Counted from the first letter of the stretch, positions 22,677 to 35,907 are shown. The stretch: 64,000 nucleotides of DNA from Caprella mutica (GCA_947561585.1 CANNZV010000946.1:1-64000), one strand, 5' to 3'. Notes: a model not told the origin generated them from the sequence alone. Translations and numbers: made by a program.

Positions 22677-23217
22677 TTAAGGGTCATAGAATATAAAATT
22701 TTCCGGGCTTAGAACTCATGACTTTGAATATATACATTTAGGATTTTCAAATTCTCGTCTTACAATTTTATTCTGGTATAGATCATTCTATTCCTAGTTA
22801 TTACTAAATATACTAAATATACAGGTTAGCGGTCCTGGGGGGAGGAAGGGGGGGGTTAGCCTTCTCGAGTGATTTCGATAGTGATGAAATGTAAAATTTG
22901 GAGAATTTACTTTGGGACGAATTTATCAAAAAACCGTCATATTTGTTATCATCTTGGTACCTGCCTATTTATTTCTGTCATCAAATCCTGAAATTTCCCA
23001 ATGATAATTTTATTTATATTGTTGCTATATTTTCATCTGTATTAAAGTGATGATAATGTAACTTTATGTATGTATTCTCTTTTCAATGAAATATATTCAA
23101 TATATCCTAAGTCTACACTTAAAAGCATTATATCATATTACAATACAAAGTTAAAATAAATACTAGTGAAATGAAGTGGAAAACATGGTCATTTCATTTA
23201 CTAGATTATTTTCACAT

Positions 23218-23540
23218 TTTAATCATTTGTATTGACTGTATATAGATATTGTATGAATGAAATTAGCCTTCATAGTTCATCCCCAGTGGAATATTATTTG
23301 TATTTACTGTAAATAGATATTGTATGAATGTTCTTCACCGCAAGTGTTCATCCCTTGTGGAATATTATTTGTATTGACTGTAAATAGATATTGTATGAAT
23401 GTTCTTCACCGTAAGAGTTCATCCCTAGTGGAATATTATTTGTATTGACTGTTAATAGATATTGTATGAATGTTTTTCACCGTAAGAGTTCATCCCTAGT
23501 GGAATATTATTTGTATTGACTGTTAATAGATATTGTAATT
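23218..23540. repeat. 71-bp tandem repeat, about 4.5 units
   Basis: The unit contains GTGGAATATTATTTGTATTG, ACTGTAAATAGATATTGTA, TGAATGTTCTTCACCG and TAAGAGTTCATCCC. GTGGA starts at 23286, 23357, 23428 and 23499. A single diverged monomer lies at 54118-54195. Confidence 0.9.
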
Positions 23541-23689
23541 AAAATCACTTTCAGGCATTGGATAAGTCCGACGAAAGATGATAGACTATAAGTGATTACT
23601 TGTTTGGTAATTTACGATTAAATCATATTTGTACCATTTATTGGATGACTAATCATCTATGACTAATCTTTTTATTATAAAAACTTCAA

Positions 23690-23795
23690 TATGATTCTGT
23701 CTGTCCGTCACACTAACTCGATAATAGGCTTAACAAGCAGCTGATAGCATGAATAGGAAATTATTCTAATAACAGTTTAGTAAATGGTTTTGATT
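23690..23795 (-). repeat. Dispersed repeat Z, copy 2
   Basis: Reverse complement of the Z consensus: TTCTGTCTGTCCGTCAC, AAGCAGCTGATAGC and GAAATTATTCTAATAACAG. Confidence 0.5.
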
Positions 23796-24052
23796 ACTAA
23801 TTATTTTTCATTCAGTTGAACGGAGCCAGGAATAATAATAATTACATATATTAAACTTTTGTCTATCTCCATATAAAAAAATGGATATTTTTGAAATCCC
23901 GTTAATTTTGACGGTACGTGACCACTAGCTGACCAATTGTAAACATAAGGTAAGGATTAGAATTCCTATCATCTGAGGTCAGGTCAGTATGCACTGAACG
24001 GTGGTCCTGTGCGGTTATAGTGTTGTTCTGTGGGAGGTCATCCTGCAACATG

Positions 24053-24420
24053 TGACCTCTGGCCCAGAGCAGCTGATTGCATCTTCTGACCTCTAATGTG
24101 ATGGCATTTGACCTCTAATGTGATGGCAATTTTGACCTCTAATGTAAAATGTGTTCGGTTTGGTATTTGACCACTGACTGAACACCACATTTTCAGTTAT
24201 ATCTCTAGTAAATGACTAAATTTCCATTTAATTTGTAATAAATGATAGTTTTATAGTTTGATTTGTAATATATGACTGTTTCAATTTGATTTGTAATATA
24301 AGGCAGTTTGATTTGTAATAAATGACTATTTCAGTTTGATTTGTAATAAATGACTTTTTTTACAGTTTGATTTGTAATAAAAGACTATTTTATCAATTTG
24401 ATCTCTAATGTTGATTAATT
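24053..24420. repeat. Degenerate short tandem repeats
   Basis: GACCTCTAATGTGATGGCA is repeated three to four times to about 24155. A second degenerate unit, TTTGATTTGTAATAAATGAC, is repeated about six times from 24225 to 24420 with variable spacing. Confidence 0.75.
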
Positions 24421-25547
24421 ATCATATTTATTTAATTTGATTGTAGATTGTGAACCAATTTAGTGTAGATTTTTATTTAGTTTCTTTTTTTCAGACTATT
24501 CAATATTTTTGGTTATTGTTGAAGACAAAATTGATTTTTTCCATAAATCTACGGATATAAGTCACCCCTTATGAAAATTCTTTATCTTGTCCAATATTTC
24601 GTCAGATATTTATCCCTTTAAGTTAGTCACATAAAAAAAAATGACTGTACTGTGATAAATTAAATATTGACGAATGTGACTATCAAGTCACATGTTATAA
24701 AATAATCAGCAAATTTAAAAATTAATCAAAATTAGTACATATATTAACTATTTATTACTAATTAGACACATTAGATAATAAAATTTAGTCTTTTTTTAAA
24801 TTGATATAAAATAATATTTTAATTATTTTATTTTTTCACAAAATACCATTTCTGATCTGCAGATTAATATTTTCCCACTGTTTAATTAGCTACTCAATTA
24901 TGTAGGTATAATGTAATATGGAAGAGGGCTTCTCTTGGGGAATTAAATAGTAATAAGCAACACTGTTCTAATATGCAGTCTGAATGTATTATACTTATTG
25001 GAGAAGTGAACCAACTAATTAAATAATTAGGGAAGGGATAGGAGTTAATTAGGGGGTTATGTGTTCTTCTACATTGCTGTCATTGTTTGTAATATTGTAG
25101 GAAATGTTATTACGTTTCTTAAGATATATCATGTTGGAAATGATTCTAAAATTGAAGGTTGAAATAGATAGATATAAATCATTTTTGAATTAAAAAGATT
25201 TAAACTCTGTTAATTTTGTTTGCTTGTATGCTTGCACACTGAAAATTAAAGGATTAAATGTAGTTTTTGTTTAAATTAAAATAATCTCCAATGACATCTA
25301 CGTGAACAAGCTATAGAATCGTATAGATTCGATAGGAGTATATATTACCATATATTTAAATTCTGGTAATAAAGCATATAATTGATTGTGGAAATTATTA
25401 TGTAACGTAAGTTTGGTCCAAAGAATTGTTCCAGGATCAATTTGCAATGTTCTTAAGATAAAAAAATACAGTTTTACCGATAATTTATTGATGTTTTATA
25501 TGAATTATCAATTTAAAAGCATCATTTATTAGAATATTGGTATATGT
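24421..25547. other. Non-coding stretch
   Basis: AT-rich with no gene or RNA recognised. Several TAATTA motifs cluster near 25010-25060. Confidence 0.45.
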
Positions 25548-26154
25548 TATTACCTTCGCAGAATGCGGGAAGGTCATATTTTCATCGGAATATATTTATT
25601 TATTAATTTATCATCTTGTTATTCGCTTAACTGAAAAAGTGTTAAACCAAATTGCCTGAAATTTGGTGGAACGATTGGTCCGTGTCCAGTGACCTGTTGG
25701 TTGAATTTTGGGATTGATCCGGTCAAAGGTCAAGGTCATGGTCATTTATAACTCAAAAAGTATTGCACCATATTGCATGAAACTTGGTGGGACGATTGTT
25801 CAATATGCAGGAACCATTTTGTCTCAGTTTAGGAGCGATCGGGTCAAAGGTCAAAGATCAAGGTCAAGGCCATTTATAACTCAATAACTCAAAAAGTATT
25901 CAACCAAATTGTCTGAAATTTGATGGGACGATTGAACATTGTCCAGGAACCATCTGGTAGAATTTTGGGAGCGATCTGGTCAAAGGTCAAGGTCATTTAT
26001 AACTCGATAACTCGAAAAGTATTGAACCAAATTGCATGAAACTTGGTGGGACGATTGGTTATTATCCAGTTAGCAATTTTTTTTTTAAATTTTGGGAGAG
26101 AACGGGTCAAAGCGGAGGCGAAGGTATGCGCTCTACCGAGTGCACATAATCTAG
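25548..26154 (+). mobile_element. Helentron-like element, family B, copy 1
   Basis: The 5' side has TTATTACCTTCGCAGAATGC. The 3' side has GGCGAAGGTA, the hairpin GCGCTC-TACC-GAGTGC, ACATAAT and CTAG followed by T. Inverted TACCTTCGC/GCGAAGGTA sub-termini with a 3' hairpin and CTAG are the pattern of Helentron-associated interspersed elements. The interior is about four tandem copies of a roughly 120-140-bp unit with ACTCAAAAAGTATT, ATTGCATGAAACTTGGTGGG and GGTCAAAGGTCAAGGTCA. There are no proteins. Confidence 0.75.
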
Positions 26155-26439
26155 TTGCTTTTTGAAAAATATAATTCTACCTGATAATATTTAAATAGAC
26201 TTACAATTTCGATGGTCATATGAAGTTATGAATTTTTAGATTTGTTCATTTGCTATTAATTAATATTCGTTAGCGAGGTAGAGTATTAGGGTAGGACTGT
26301 TTTTTTTTTCCAGTTTTGGTGAGAGGATTTGGTCAGTCTATGTATGGCACGTACTGTCTGTACGACTTTTATTGTATAAGGAAACTGTAATTGATACAAT
26401 ATTGCCTACATGTGTATTGTGAATATTGTATAGGACTAC

Positions 26440-26990
26440 TTTAATTAATGATGCTATAGTGCCAACAATATTGTACTAATATTGTGAATACTGTACTAAT
26501 ATTGGTAATATTGGAAATATTGGTAATATTGGTAATATTGTGGATATTGTACTAATATTGTGAATATTGTACTAATATTGTGAATATTGTACTAATATTG
26601 GGAATATTGTACTAATATTGTGAATATTGTACTAATATTGGGAATATTGTACTAATATTGGGAATATTGTAATAATATTGGGAATATTGTACTAATATTG
26701 GGAATATTGTACTAATATTGGGAATATTGTACTAATATTGGGAATATTGTACTAATATTGGGAATATTGTACTAATATTGGGAATATTGTACTAATATTG
26801 GTAATATTGTACTGATATTGAGAATTTTGTACTATTATTGGTAATATTGTACTAATATTGGTAATATTGTACTAATATTGGTAATATTGTACTAATATTG
26901 GGAATATTGTACTAATATTGATAATATTGTACTAATATTGAGAATATTGTAATACTAATATTGGGAATATTGTACTAATATTGAGTTAAT
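26440..26990. repeat. 20-bp AATATTG minisatellite
   Basis: The unit is AATATTGTACTAATATTGGG, about 27 copies, with variants GTG, GTA and AGA before AATATTG. It is one of three separate arrays in this window built on AATATTG. Confidence 0.93.
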
Positions 26991-27264
26991 ATAGGTTTTG
27001 TTCTCTACATAGAATGACGAAATGTATACTTTAAAGTATTTTTAATTCAATTTTAAACTTTGATGACTGTGATTTTATTAAGAATATATAGTGTCAATAA
27101 CATCTTATTCTCCATAAAAAGTTAATTCTCTTAAGTAAATATTGAATAAAATCAAAAAGAAGTCACTTTGAATTTTCAAAATGCAATATAATGTACTCAT
27201 CGCAAATATTTTTTTTGTAAAATTCTAATATAAATATTATACCTATATAGTGTCAATATTTATA

Positions 27265-27415
27265 AATGACAGTTTTCCGGATGGCAATCTTCCTCCATTG
27301 GTAGTTTTCCGACAATAGCAATTTTCCTAGTGGCAAGTTTCCCACGATGGCATTCTTCCCAGTGACAGTTAATAATTTCCATTTTTTTTTCTAGTGACAA
27401 TTTTCCTAACACCTT
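27265..27415. repeat. Degenerate short repeat
   Basis: About nine imperfect units of the type AGTGACAGTTTTCC or ATGGCAATCTTCC, 16-24 bp apart. Confidence 0.6.
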
Positions 27416-27559
27416 CATGACTTCTAACACACAGAGTTGAATTCCATAAGTGAAAAGAAGAAACTTATTAATTTAGAAATGCATCTGGTTTTTCTTGGAT
27501 GGTGCAAAAAGCTCGACACTTTAGCATTTACATGCCTCGTACTATTTTGATATTCCTAC

Positions 27560-27724
27560 TTATTTTTTTCAAGAGCTTGAAAGTTTTTCGGTGCGATGCA
27601 CTTTAGTGTCTCACCAGAGCTGTGTGATGCACTTTGAATATTTTTACTGAAATTAGCACTTAGCTAATTAGAGACTCTAAAGTGCATCGCACTGAAATAA
27701 TTTCAAGTTATTGAAACAAATAAA
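27560..27724. mobile_element. Hairpin MITE, about 165 bp
   Basis: Arms 27560-27613 and 27672-27724 are complementary; the best part is CGGTGCGATGCACTTTAG against CTAAAGTGCATCGCACTG. The loop contains a further direct copy of GATGCACTTTGAA. No coding capacity. Confidence 0.7.
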
Positions 27725-27816
27725 TTGCATCAAATTAAAGTTGATGCAATTAAGTATCACGTCTATTTTACAAAACTTGTAAGGTAAACCTGAAACGACT
27801 GGACGTCAATTTTTTC

Positions 27817-27960
27817 CTTAATAATAATAATAATAATAATAATCTTTATTGAAAAAAAAACACATCAAATTTACATAAAAACAACAAACATTCACTACAT
27901 TATTATTCCAAGCCTATACGAAGTATTAGTTACAAAAGTAACTAAACTTTTTAGGCACTA
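27817..27960 (-). mobile_element. Possible 3' end of a non-LTR retrotransposon
   Basis: On the minus strand the segment ends with CAATAAAG followed by a run of ATT triplets (27821-27843), the usual 3' tail of several insect LINE clades. No reverse transcriptase reading frame is seen upstream, so it would be a severely 5'-truncated copy. A plain microsatellite beside a chance AATAAA is the alternative. Confidence 0.45.
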
Positions 27961-28754
27961 TCTAATTAAAGCATTCGAATATAATATGATATAATATGAG
28001 AATATAATATAATATGTATGCGTATTAAAGAAATTAGGTTCACTTAATCACATAATCAAAAATACTTATAAAGTGATGTACTTTTAGTTCCAATTAAACA
28101 AGTGTAGAACTCATCGCCTTAGCAGTAGAAAATTACTGAACAAAACTTAGCAAAAACAACTGCCTGTGTTCGTAAGTTTGTGCGGTCATTAAAATACAAT
28201 TACTGGAACTTTACCGACTTTTAGTATATTTTCTCTACCTTTTTTTACCAAAACAATATAGTCCTGAAAATATTAAGAAATAACTGGTAATGTCATACAT
28301 GAAGTGAAAGAAATATCTTTGTTTATTAATGTAATTAAATATTATGAAATGATAATTATAAAAAGGAAATAGGTCTAAATTAGACAGTTATAAAACATGT
28401 CTATTTTGGGCCTGACATGTATTTATTTTTTTATACCCATTAATTCAATGAATGTATTTTTTAAAAGTATTGGTAAATGATAAATTAAATCAATTCCCCA
28501 CCCCACTTTTCGTACAATTAGGGTGGACTTTTTCCTCCTAAATGGCTTACTGTATGTTCCAATTAAGCAAACACCAAACAACTATCAACAGTACACACTC
28601 ACTCTTAGTGAACTGTCATAACATTATTACTGAATCAGTGCAATTGCTTCATAGTAAAGAAAACAGAGAGAGAAAATACTTTGTTCTCTGGTAACAACAT
28701 TTATCGAGTTGTTACCTGTGAACATCTCTAAAATATTTGTCTGGTAGTAATGTA

Positions 28755-29060
28755 TTGCAATATTGTATCAATATTGCAACAATATTGTAACAATATTGTA
28801 ACATTATTGTATCAATATTGTATCAATATTGTATCAATATTGTATCAATATTGTATCTAATATTGTATCAATATTGTATCTAATATTGTATCAATATTGT
28901 ATCAATATTGTATCAATATTGTATCTAATATTGTATCAATATTGTATCAATATTGTATCCAATATTGTCTCAATATTGTATCCAATATTGTCTCAATATT
29001 GTCTCAATATTGTCTCAATATTGTACCCATTATTGGTCAATATTGCCTCAACACTCACCA
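28755..29060. repeat. 12-bp AATATTGTATC minisatellite
   Basis: The unit is CAATATTGTAT, about 25 copies, with 11-17-bp variants (CTAATATTGTAT, CCAATATTGTCT). The three overlapping plus frames (94, 78 and 78 codons) are artefacts of the stop-free unit. Confidence 0.93.
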
Positions 29061-32000
29061 TGGGTTTCTCCGAAGCATATCTCCATTTCTCCAATATTCT
29101 CCTCAGATTTTAACTTCTTCCAATCGCCAATAAAATCAATAACCCAAAACTTTTACTCTCCATTTTTGCGTAATTTGATTCCATTTTGATAATGAGTGTG
29201 TAGCGGGAGGATTTTTTTATATTGTATAAAGATATTATCATTCTGTACATATATATCGTTTTAGAAAACATATTATATTAAATTTAGTTTGAAATGATAA
29301 TGAATAGTTCAATTATCTATATTTAATTTCAAATATCCTGTTTGAAATTTATATATCAATACTAATCATCTCTGTCGTGTGTATATTCTTTTATTATTCA
29401 TTTTGTGTCCGATATTACTTGTTGGTTAAAAATGTAGCCATGGTACTCACCGTAATATTGTTGATACGAAATTTAAATACTTATGTCTTTATTCAATAAT
29501 TTTTATATGTACTTGATTTATAAAATATAGTTTCAGTTTATACAGAAAATAAGTGTTAATTGAATTTACTAAAAGAAACCTCTATAACGGGGAGTATATC
29601 AATATCTAAAAACCGTTATTTCTAACAGGACTCTTTTAGTGTATATATATAAATGTATAATATAATAAATAGTATGTGATTGATCGAGATTAATCATGGT
29701 TGGTGAAATTTTTAATTTCACATTCCCTGAATAAAATAAATTTTGTTTGTAGTTTCGATGCAGCAGTCTTCTGAAAATGATATACATTTACAAAGTCAAT
29801 TTATCTAGTCCACTCCACCATCATACGTTATTTATTCTCAAAATTTACTCTTTATATAAATAGTGTTTGTTGTTGTACCTATTGATATATCGTTTTCATC
29901 ACAATAATGTCAAAACAACATCATTCGTCACCATTTCCCCAACAGCTCAATAGCCTTCCATAAACGGTGCGGGGGTTCCAACTAACATGGTCATCTCGCT
30001 GTCATTAATTCAAAAAATGGCTCTCAGGGTCTTGCTGCAGCATGTGTTTCACACTTTTAAGGTCGTAGTAGAGCGTGTTATGGGTGTTATGGGTGCTAGA
30101 GAACTGTGTTAACAAGGTAATAGTCTCTGCGTGTTATCATATCAATTATGGCTACAGGATCTCAACAATCTCATTTGCTTAATAGGGTTAAGATGATGAG
30201 GTTCTGGTAATTGATAAATTGAAAAATAGTCACAGTTTATTTTCGGGAGAATTAACTTTTTTTCATTATCTTTAAATTATATTTTCTTCTAGCCTTACAT
30301 TCTTAGAACATATATGATGTTAATATAAATAATTTATATGTTTTGCTCATATAAATACTTGATTCTTCTATATGTATGATCTTCAAGAGAAAAGGTTTTG
30401 GTTGTGTTTTCTTGGTTACTACGATATTGCTCTTAGTAACTACATGTCTATCAATGTGATTTAAACCAGTACAACATTAGGTTAGGACATATTGCCTATA
30501 TAAGAAATTGCTGAACAAGGGTAAGCGGATATGTTGCAATAGTTCAAGCAATCTAGATGAGCGGTTATGAACGGTTATGAACCAATATTCCAAATAATGG
30601 GATTTGTGCTTGTAGATCTGGGGACTTGTCTGTAAATGATAAGAGCCGAGACGCCCGAAGACTTCTTCCGTCATCGTATGAGCTGCTGTTGCATAGCAAA
30701 TAAATAAATTTTATTTGATCGCCATCGACGAATTGGAGACAAAGTCATAAGTCTTATTTGTATGAAAATACTGCAGGAAAAGGTTTTCTGTTCTAATCAT
30801 TTCTTTTTCAATCAAGATGGATTCCAATTCACAAAACGAATGACGTTGACTCAAAGATGGTGCAAAGACAGCTATAGTGCCTTTGGATATAGAAATGTAG
30901 CCATCCTCGAGTATGACATCAACATTGTCCATCTGGGAAAGCAAAGTTTCATTTCATTCCTATCCCAATCAAGAATTTTTGAAGGCAGTAATTCGTTCTT
31001 CTTTGGCATTCGTTCTTATTGGGTTCTTCTTCTTATTCTTGTGCTTCAGTAATAACAAGCAAAAATCACCAATTTAATATTTTATTATTCAACTTCGTTT
31101 CTGAATATATTTAAAGCATTTTTTTTTCTCCCTCTAGTATTATTTTAAAATAAATTTATATAGGTAAATTTAATTATATCACCCAATATTTAATATATAA
31201 ATTGTTATCATAATAATTAGAGGGTAAATGACTTTATATTGACATTCCCTATTGCTGTCATTTAGTCTAATCAAATAATCGTCAATCATTTATTTGGAGA
31301 ACTTATAAAATCTAATTAATATTGAATTCCTTTTAATTAGGTATCAGGTATGATTGGCAGAGCATTTAATGAACTGGGACTCTATCTATGAAAATTTGAT
31401 GAGCTTTTCACACTGATGTATGGTCAACAATTCCCAGAAAAAAAGTTATGGTGGGGGCCATAGAAGTTTATAAAAATTCGGTTCTTTCTCATTTTTTGGC
31501 AATCTTTGATCAAAGAAATGTTGTAGGCCAAAACTATTTTTTTTTGATTAATCAATATTTGATAGATATAACCTTTTTATATGGATTATACAAAAAATAA
31601 ATTCCTTTTTTCATTGTCATTTTTTTTCATTGGGTGGTTCGAAAATCTCAAATCATTATGTGGCTTATTCTATATTTACTATTGTGCTATAATATTTCTA
31701 TATGGACTAAATAGAGATATTATTTGATGTATTTCCGATGTCCTCCCCCTCCCCCTCCTAAAGGACGTTGGTCGTTAAAGGTTAGTTCATCCTTGTAACA
31801 AATATCCACTGATATTATGACTATAAAACCGGATTAAAAAAGTCATAGTCACTGGATTATGATCAGTGATTATAATTGAAGGAAAAACATCCATATAGGA
31901 TAAGCTCATATTATTGGACGGTTTCACATTTTCGATCATATACAACTGTATAAAGATAGACTGTTTATTCAACTGCAAACAGAAATACTGAATAAGACTG

Positions 32001-32756
32001 CATACAAATATACTATACGCAGGTATACTATAATATACAACTGTATACAAATATTCTGTATACGACGGTATATATATATAATGTATACAACTGAATATGG
32101 AAATGAATTTGAAGTGATAAAAACATAGAAAATATGAAGTGGGCCCGTTTTGATAATCCATATCCCCACCATTTCTCTCCACAGTCTTCACGGCTGTAAG
32201 ACTCCAATCTGCTGATCTTTAATGACTCCTCCTAAGAAACATGAGGATATTTCTAGCTGCTGAGACGTAATTTTGCGCTTTTAGCGACTAGTTCAGTCGA
32301 TGAGATTAGCTCTCTAATTGAGTCTAATTTATCCTGAAGCTTCAATTAACTCGTCAGAATTCACTGGACTTTGATCAGCCGAAGGACATTATTAGTGTGG
32401 AGGTTTTACACTATTTGTATTGACTTTGTAAACATTGAACTGATTTGGTGGAACAGTTCTGGTTACGCTAACTTTAAAGGTTTTTGGATGATTACAGTAA
32501 ATTAAAGATTGTTCTCAGTACTGTATACAGTTTTCTTTTATGGCCAGAAATCAGATGGGAACATGTGTATTTTTTTAGCATCTCTGATTATATGAAAATT
32601 GTAAAATGTGAATAAAAATTCAAGATATAGAAATTGTTGATCATAGTTCATAACAAAAATATTATGGATGATGAAGAAGCCTTAATTCTTTATATATTTT
32701 ATTTATTATTTTATTTGATATATATTGATTATAACTAAGCTAGCAATGTTGTATGC
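29061..32756. other. Non-coding stretch
   Basis: No gene recognised. Opposite-strand frames overlap at 30711-31052, and minus frames lie at 31787-32191, none with family features. TGTATAC-type palindromic repeats occur at about 31935-32095. A copy of the recurrent CTTCTATGGCCCC motif lies at 31446-31466, and a CACATTTTCGATCAT fragment at 31925-31940. Confidence 0.45.
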
Positions 32757-33075
32757 TTGCCAATATTGTTACAACATTGCCCAATATTGTTTCAACAATG
32801 CCTCAATATTGTTACAACATTGCCTCAATATTGTTACAACAATGCCTCAATATTGTTACAACAATGCCTCAATATTGTTATAACATTGCCTCAATATTGT
32901 TACAACAATGCCTCAATATTGTTACAACATTGCCACAATATTGTTACAACATTGCCCCAATATTGTTTTAACAATGCCTCAATATTGTTACAACATTGAC
33001 CCAATATTGTTTCAACAATGCCCAAATATTGTTACAATATTGCCTCAATATTGTTACAATATTGCCTCGAAATTG
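32757..33075. repeat. 22-bp CAATATTG minisatellite
   Basis: The unit is CAATATTGTTACAACATTGC plus CT, about 14 copies, alternating ACATTG and ACAATG. Plus frames of 72-97 codons here are artefacts. Confidence 0.93.
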
Positions 33076-33180
33076 TTAGCAAAAAATGCTGTTATTGTTT
33101 CTATATTACTCACACTATTACGCTATTTGGAAATGTTGCCCCGGGGTATTAAGTACATTAAAAAGCTTTTCAAACTTTTT

Positions 33181-33429
33181 TTATTACCTTCGCAAAATTA
33201 AGCAAAGGTCATGTTTCAATCGGCAATATTATTTTATTTATTTATTATCTTTTTATAAAAAATTATTGGTAATTTGGTTTTTCGCCTAACTCAAAAATTA
33301 TTTTAGGAGTGATCAGGCCAATATCAAGGTCACGGTCACGAAAAGGACAAAATGTTGCGAAAAATTCGAAATTGAGACGAAAAAGCTCAGCGGCAGCGAA
33401 GGTATGCGCTCTACAAGTGCTCATTCTAG
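33181..33429 (+). mobile_element. Helentron-like element, family B, copy 2 (deleted)
   Basis: Begins TTATTACCTTCGCAAAATTA and ends GCAGCGAAGGTATGCGCTCT, then ACAAGTGCTCATTCTAG. Only one diverged interior unit remains (AGTGATCAGGCCAATATCAA, then GGTCACGGTCACG). Confidence 0.7.
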
Positions 33430-33769
33430 ATATATATGTTAATCCTGATTGTAAATTATAACACGCTGTTATTAAACTGTTTTTCAATAGTAAAATCAAT
33501 TTCCACACTAAGTTTCATGACTTAGTGACTGAATACAATCACAATATCAATTATTAAGGGTTATGTAAAACACGAGTCAATAATTTAAACTGTACCGATT
33601 TCTTTTATTACTTATGGTCCTCACCATCCATAAATTCCCCAATCACGTAAAACAGAAGTCATTCAAAGGATCAACTCAATCCAATTCGTTTCTCCCTCCT
33701 TTTTATCTAAATTTCTTCCCCTGAAAATAAAGCTGGTAAAGTTTTGCAAGAATTACCCGTTCCCTGGGG

Positions 33770-33865
33770 TCTAATTGCGACTATGGTGGAAAGGAAGAGG
33801 CCTTTTCCGCGCCAAACAGGTGATCTAATTAACTTCTCGAAAGACTAATTAATCTCGAGGTAAAA
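33770..33865. promoter_or_regulatory. Possible regulatory element with TAATTA sites
   Basis: TAATTA, the homeodomain core, occurs at 33826-33831 and 33846-33851, with CTAATTGC just upstream, in a stretch clearly more GC-rich than its surroundings and not repetitive in this window. This is only suggestive; TAATTA is common in AT-rich DNA. Confidence 0.2.
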
Positions 33866-33954
33866 ATACAGACAGAGAAAGTCATTTGTTATGGCGATGT
33901 TTTTCTGGTGCTTACGAACAGAAAATAAAGCATTTAGCTATCGTGGGAACAGGT

Positions 33955-34165
33955 AATTCAGAGGTATTCAGGTAACCCAGAGGTATTCAGGTAATTCAGA
34001 GGTATTCCGGTAACTCAGAGGTATTCAGGTAACTCAGAGGTATTCAGGTAGTTCAGAGGTATTCAGGTAACTCAGAGGTATTCAGGTAGTTCAGAGGTAT
34101 TCAGGTAACTCAGAGGTATTCAAGTAACCCAGAGGTATTCAGGTAACTCAGAGGTATTCATTGTA
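33955..34165. repeat. 19-bp minisatellite
   Basis: The unit AGGTAACTCAGAGGTATTC is repeated about 11 times; AGTTCAG and ACCCAG variants alternate irregularly. Related fragments continue to about 34265. Confidence 0.93.
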
Positions 34166-34169
34166 AAGA

Positions 34170-35689
34170 TATTTTGTTAATTCATATTCTTACAAGTAAT
34201 AATCTAAAGTTATTCAGGTAATTCGTATAAAGATATTCAGGTAATCATAAACTATTTAGGTAGTTGGTCTCCATTGCGATAATTCTGATATATTGACCTA
34301 ATTTAGAAATTTTAAGTATTTACACGGTTTTGAAATTATTATATCTTATTTGTATTACAATTGATTGAATTGTTCTTAATTATTTGTCATCGTGTACCAA
34401 GAATAATTTTATAATATCTGAAGCATTAAAATAAGTATAAAGATAATTTTTGGAAATTTGAAATAAGTAAACTATGAAAAAATCAGTTGCCTTTTTCTTC
34501 GACTGTACCTGCCCCTCTATAAATAACTCCTACCTAACCAATGGGCAGACCAAAAAAAGAAAACTGTGATTCAATGAAAAAGGTCAGTTATTTCCGTCAT
34601 ATTTTGTACATACATATACGGAAATATAGTTAGGTACATTTTTTCTCAGCCACTTCATCAACAAGTGACGTCAGTCGCCACCTCCCCCCGTCATCGCCAC
34701 CCTCTCTCCCAACTAAAAATTATTGTCAGGTTTTTTAGGGAGTGGATCGTAAACAGAGTTTGAAGAATGGATCGATGGGGAATTTCTTCTTCGGTGTATT
34801 TTTTGGGAAACTTAGACAAAATATTGTCAATTATTTCCCCACCGAAAGTCATTGTTTGAGTAATTAGGTAGAACTTTTGGCAAAAACTGAAGCAATGGTG
34901 AATAAATAAGTCAATTTTTATCATAGATGATAGAATCTTACAAAATTCATAATTATTTATTCGGATGATATCAATTTGATTATTTTTTGTGTGAATAAAT
35001 TTGATTTATTCGAATAAATTACTTAATTAGCATAAAAAAATTTTTTTTTTATAAAGATTATTTTTAAAATGAGAAAAATTTCTTCATCGAGCAAAATTTA
35101 TTATTGTTCAAATGTTTTCACCAATCATAATTTTGATATGTACCGAAATTCATTGTATATATTTTCAAAACTGTCCATATAAATCGAATAAATTACTGTA
35201 CCAATTCTTAAAAGATTGCCAATCTAAAAATGTTGATGAAAGTCCGGGGCTCGTAACTTTATGATTGTATTTAAAAATATTTTCTTTTGGAAAGTAACTA
35301 TATATTAACAATTTACTTTATTAGCTAATTAAATATCATTTATTTGTTCTATTACTTAAACCAATTTTCCTCATAAGTAACATAAACATGCAATGTTGTA
35401 TTTTATTATATTTATCTAGTCTCCATGGTGATACCTCTTACGTGTAAACTAACATTGGAAAATACGTTTACATCGTTACTGTGGTAATTAACGACAATGT
35501 TTTATGTTGCAAAAACTAAATAAATAAAATATACGAATCATCATTTCATGTCAAATTTGTTTAATAACCGAATAGATCCATTTATAATTGTTCAAAAAAT
35601 GGGTTATCAGAGATTAATTTTTTGTAGGCAAAGAGTCATACAATAACCTACATAATCTTCTATAGCCCCACCATAAGTAGGGGCTACTT
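34170..35689. other. Non-coding stretch
   Basis: AT-rich with no gene recognised. A TGACGTCA palindrome (CRE-like) lies at 34666-34673. The recurrent CTTCTATAGCCCCACCATAA motif is at 35658-35677. Confidence 0.45.
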
Positions 35690-35890
35690 TCGAGTTATCA
35701 AACGGTTCAACATTTTCGATCACATAAGCATATCTCATATAATCAATTATTGTTAACCTCATTATTTTGTTTCCATGATACATGCAAGTATCATGGATAC
35801 CGTGTTAATTGAATATAAATAATTATTGTAATACTTTTTTCTAATAAGCTCTAAAATGTGGAACCATTCGATGGATCAGAACTCACCCTA
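35690..35890. mobile_element. Small MITE, family V
   Basis: GGTTCAACATTTT (35704-35716) and AAAATGTGGAACC (about 35854-35866) are inverted, with further complementarity outward (GAGTT...AACTC). The loop holds a perfect hairpin, CCATGATAC-ATGCAA-GTATCATGG (35773-35796). A relative lies at 52950-53035, with fragments at 31925 and 59937. Confidence 0.55.
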
Positions 35891-35907
35891 CGTTCTTATT
35901 ATAATTA

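Noticed and set aside
22837..22858. G-rich run as a possible quadruplex
   Set aside because: Only two long G runs with one short spacer; weak evidence for a four-tract structure.
30711..31052. Opposite-strand frames of 77 and 96 codons
   Set aside because: No family resemblance, mutually overlapping on opposite strands.
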